Shown here piece after piece: positions 4,689 through 5,043 of a stretch of DNA of 5,043 bases. Position 1 is the stretch's first letter, and every line of letters begins with the position of its first letter. The notes under the pieces are model-generated. The model worked only from the letters and a program-made list of their open reading frames with translations, was not told the origin of the DNA and did no database searches. The DNA comes from Thermoplasmata archaeon (GTDB lineage: Archaea > Thermoplasmatota > Thermoplasmata > Thermoplasmatales > GCA-001856825): contig JAKBNO010000111.1 of assembly GCA_021831005.1 (NCBI GenBank), positions 1-5,043 on the forward strand, written 5' to 3'. The position numbers were made by a program, and so were the translations under genes.

Positions 4689-5043
4689 CTATTTTTTCCT
4701 CAAATAATCTGTGTAGAAATCTGGTAGGTTTTCATATTCGATTGGGTCTTCAAATCCCGCCTCCATGAAACCTTTAAGCCTAAGCTTGCAGGAATCGCAG
4801 ACTCCACAGGCTCTCTCCTTTCCGTTGTAGCACGACCAAGTGAGTTCCAAAGGCGTTTTAAGACTGTGGGCCAACTTCACGATGTCTGCCTTAGAAAATC
4901 TCAATAGTGGGGCCTCGACTTCAATTTTTCCGCCTTCGACTGTCTTTTTTGTTGCCAAGTTGAATGTTTTGTTGATGGAGTCGAAATATTCCGGCCTGCA
5001 ATCTGGATACCCGGAATAATCCAGGGCGTTCGCCCCGATAAAT
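4689..5043 (-). CDS. queC: 7-cyano-7-deazaguanine (preQ0) synthase QueC, C-terminal half, runs off the right edge
   Basis: QueC converts 7-carboxy-7-deazaguanine to preQ0 with ATP and ammonia. In archaea preQ0 is inserted at position 15 of tRNA and then converted to archaeosine. The frame is open from the window edge, giving 117 codons before TAG (4691-4689). The first visible residues include the diagnostic GANALDYSGYPDCRPEY segment (about 5031-4986), followed by APLLRFSKADIVKLA. The zinc-binding C-terminus has four cysteines: WSCYNGKERACGVCDSCKLR (about 4843-4784). The remainder, GFMEAGFEDPIEYE, is also typical. The missing N-terminal half should contain the ATP-binding SGGxDS loop. A TTG at 4958-4956 is not the start, because conserved QueC sequence continues upstream of it. 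The gene is separated by 62 nt from the SecB-like gene and is likely transcribed independently of it. Confidence 0.96.
   Translation of the reverse strand, partial: FIGANALDYSGYPDCRPEYFDSINKTFNLATKKTVEGGKIEVEAPLLRFSKADIVKLAHSLKTPLELTWSCYNGKERACGVCDSCKLRLKGFMEAGFEDPIEYENLPDFYTDYLRKK

Noticed and set aside
4956..4958. TTG as a possible start of a short 89-residue QueC-like protein
   Set aside because: The same frame stays open to the window edge and encodes the conserved QueC GANALDYSGYPDCR segment, so the gene is a longer one cut by the window.
1..5043. Mobile elements, CRISPR arrays, tRNA or rRNA genes, defence systems
   Set aside because: I saw no transposase or integrase coding, no spaced direct repeats, no tRNA-like cloverleaf or T-loop sequence in the gaps, and nearly every base is used by housekeeping genes.

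Overview
The window looks like ordinary chromosomal DNA from a euryarchaeon, most likely of the Thermoplasmata. The archaeal assignment rests on gene content: TiaS (the archaeal enzyme that makes agmatidine in tRNA-Ile2), transcription factor TFS, an AK6/Fap7-type NTPase, an archaeal-type cis-prenyltransferase and an archaeal Trm5-like methyltransferase. It also rests on promoters with BRE/TATA-like boxes about 25 nt before the start codon. The narrower placement is a guess from moderate base composition and style. Nothing resembles a mobile element, phage, CRISPR array or stable RNA gene. Coding density is very high, and the longest gene-free stretch is about 62 nt.

Layout, left to right. 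Positions 1-379 (minus) hold the N-terminal 126 codons of a CDP-alcohol phosphatidyltransferase that runs off the left edge. Next, all on the minus strand, come an AK6/Fap7-like NTPase (370-855), tiaS (852-2123) and uppS (2123-2908). These four are chained by overlaps of 10, 4 and 1 nt and are transcribed right to left, in the order uppS, tiaS, AK6, CDP-alcohol transferase. A 32-nt gap with a candidate TATA box separates uppS from a Trm5-family tRNA methyltransferase (2941-3834, minus). A 40-nt divergent promoter region (3835-3874) lies between that gene and tfs (3875-4180, plus). tfs converges on an uncharacterised beta-rich 131-residue protein, possibly SecB-like (4231-4626, minus). The 3' part of queC (4689-5043, minus) enters from the right edge.

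How the genes relate. Three genes act on tRNA: tiaS on C34 of tRNA-Ile2, the Trm5-like protein probably on position 37 or a derived target, and queC in the preQ0/archaeosine-15 pathway. Two act in membrane lipid chemistry: uppS makes the polyprenyl carrier precursor and the CDP-alcohol transferase makes phospholipid. AK6/Fap7 is a small-subunit assembly factor, and TFS rescues stalled RNA polymerase. This is core growth machinery rather than a defence or accessory island.

Translation starts fall into two classes. Two overlapping operon-internal starts (tiaS and the CDP-alcohol transferase) have strong GGAGG-type Shine-Dalgarno sequences. Genes behind candidate promoters (tfs, the Trm5-like gene, the SecB-like gene, uppS) have none and show TATA-to-start spacing expected of leaderless mRNAs.

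The most notable observation is in the Trm5-like protein. It aligns throughout with Methanocaldococcus jannaschii Trm5 as I recall that sequence, but the position of the proposed general-base glutamate is leucine, and the usual N-L-P motif reads N-N-P. I did not find a clearly novel multi-gene system.
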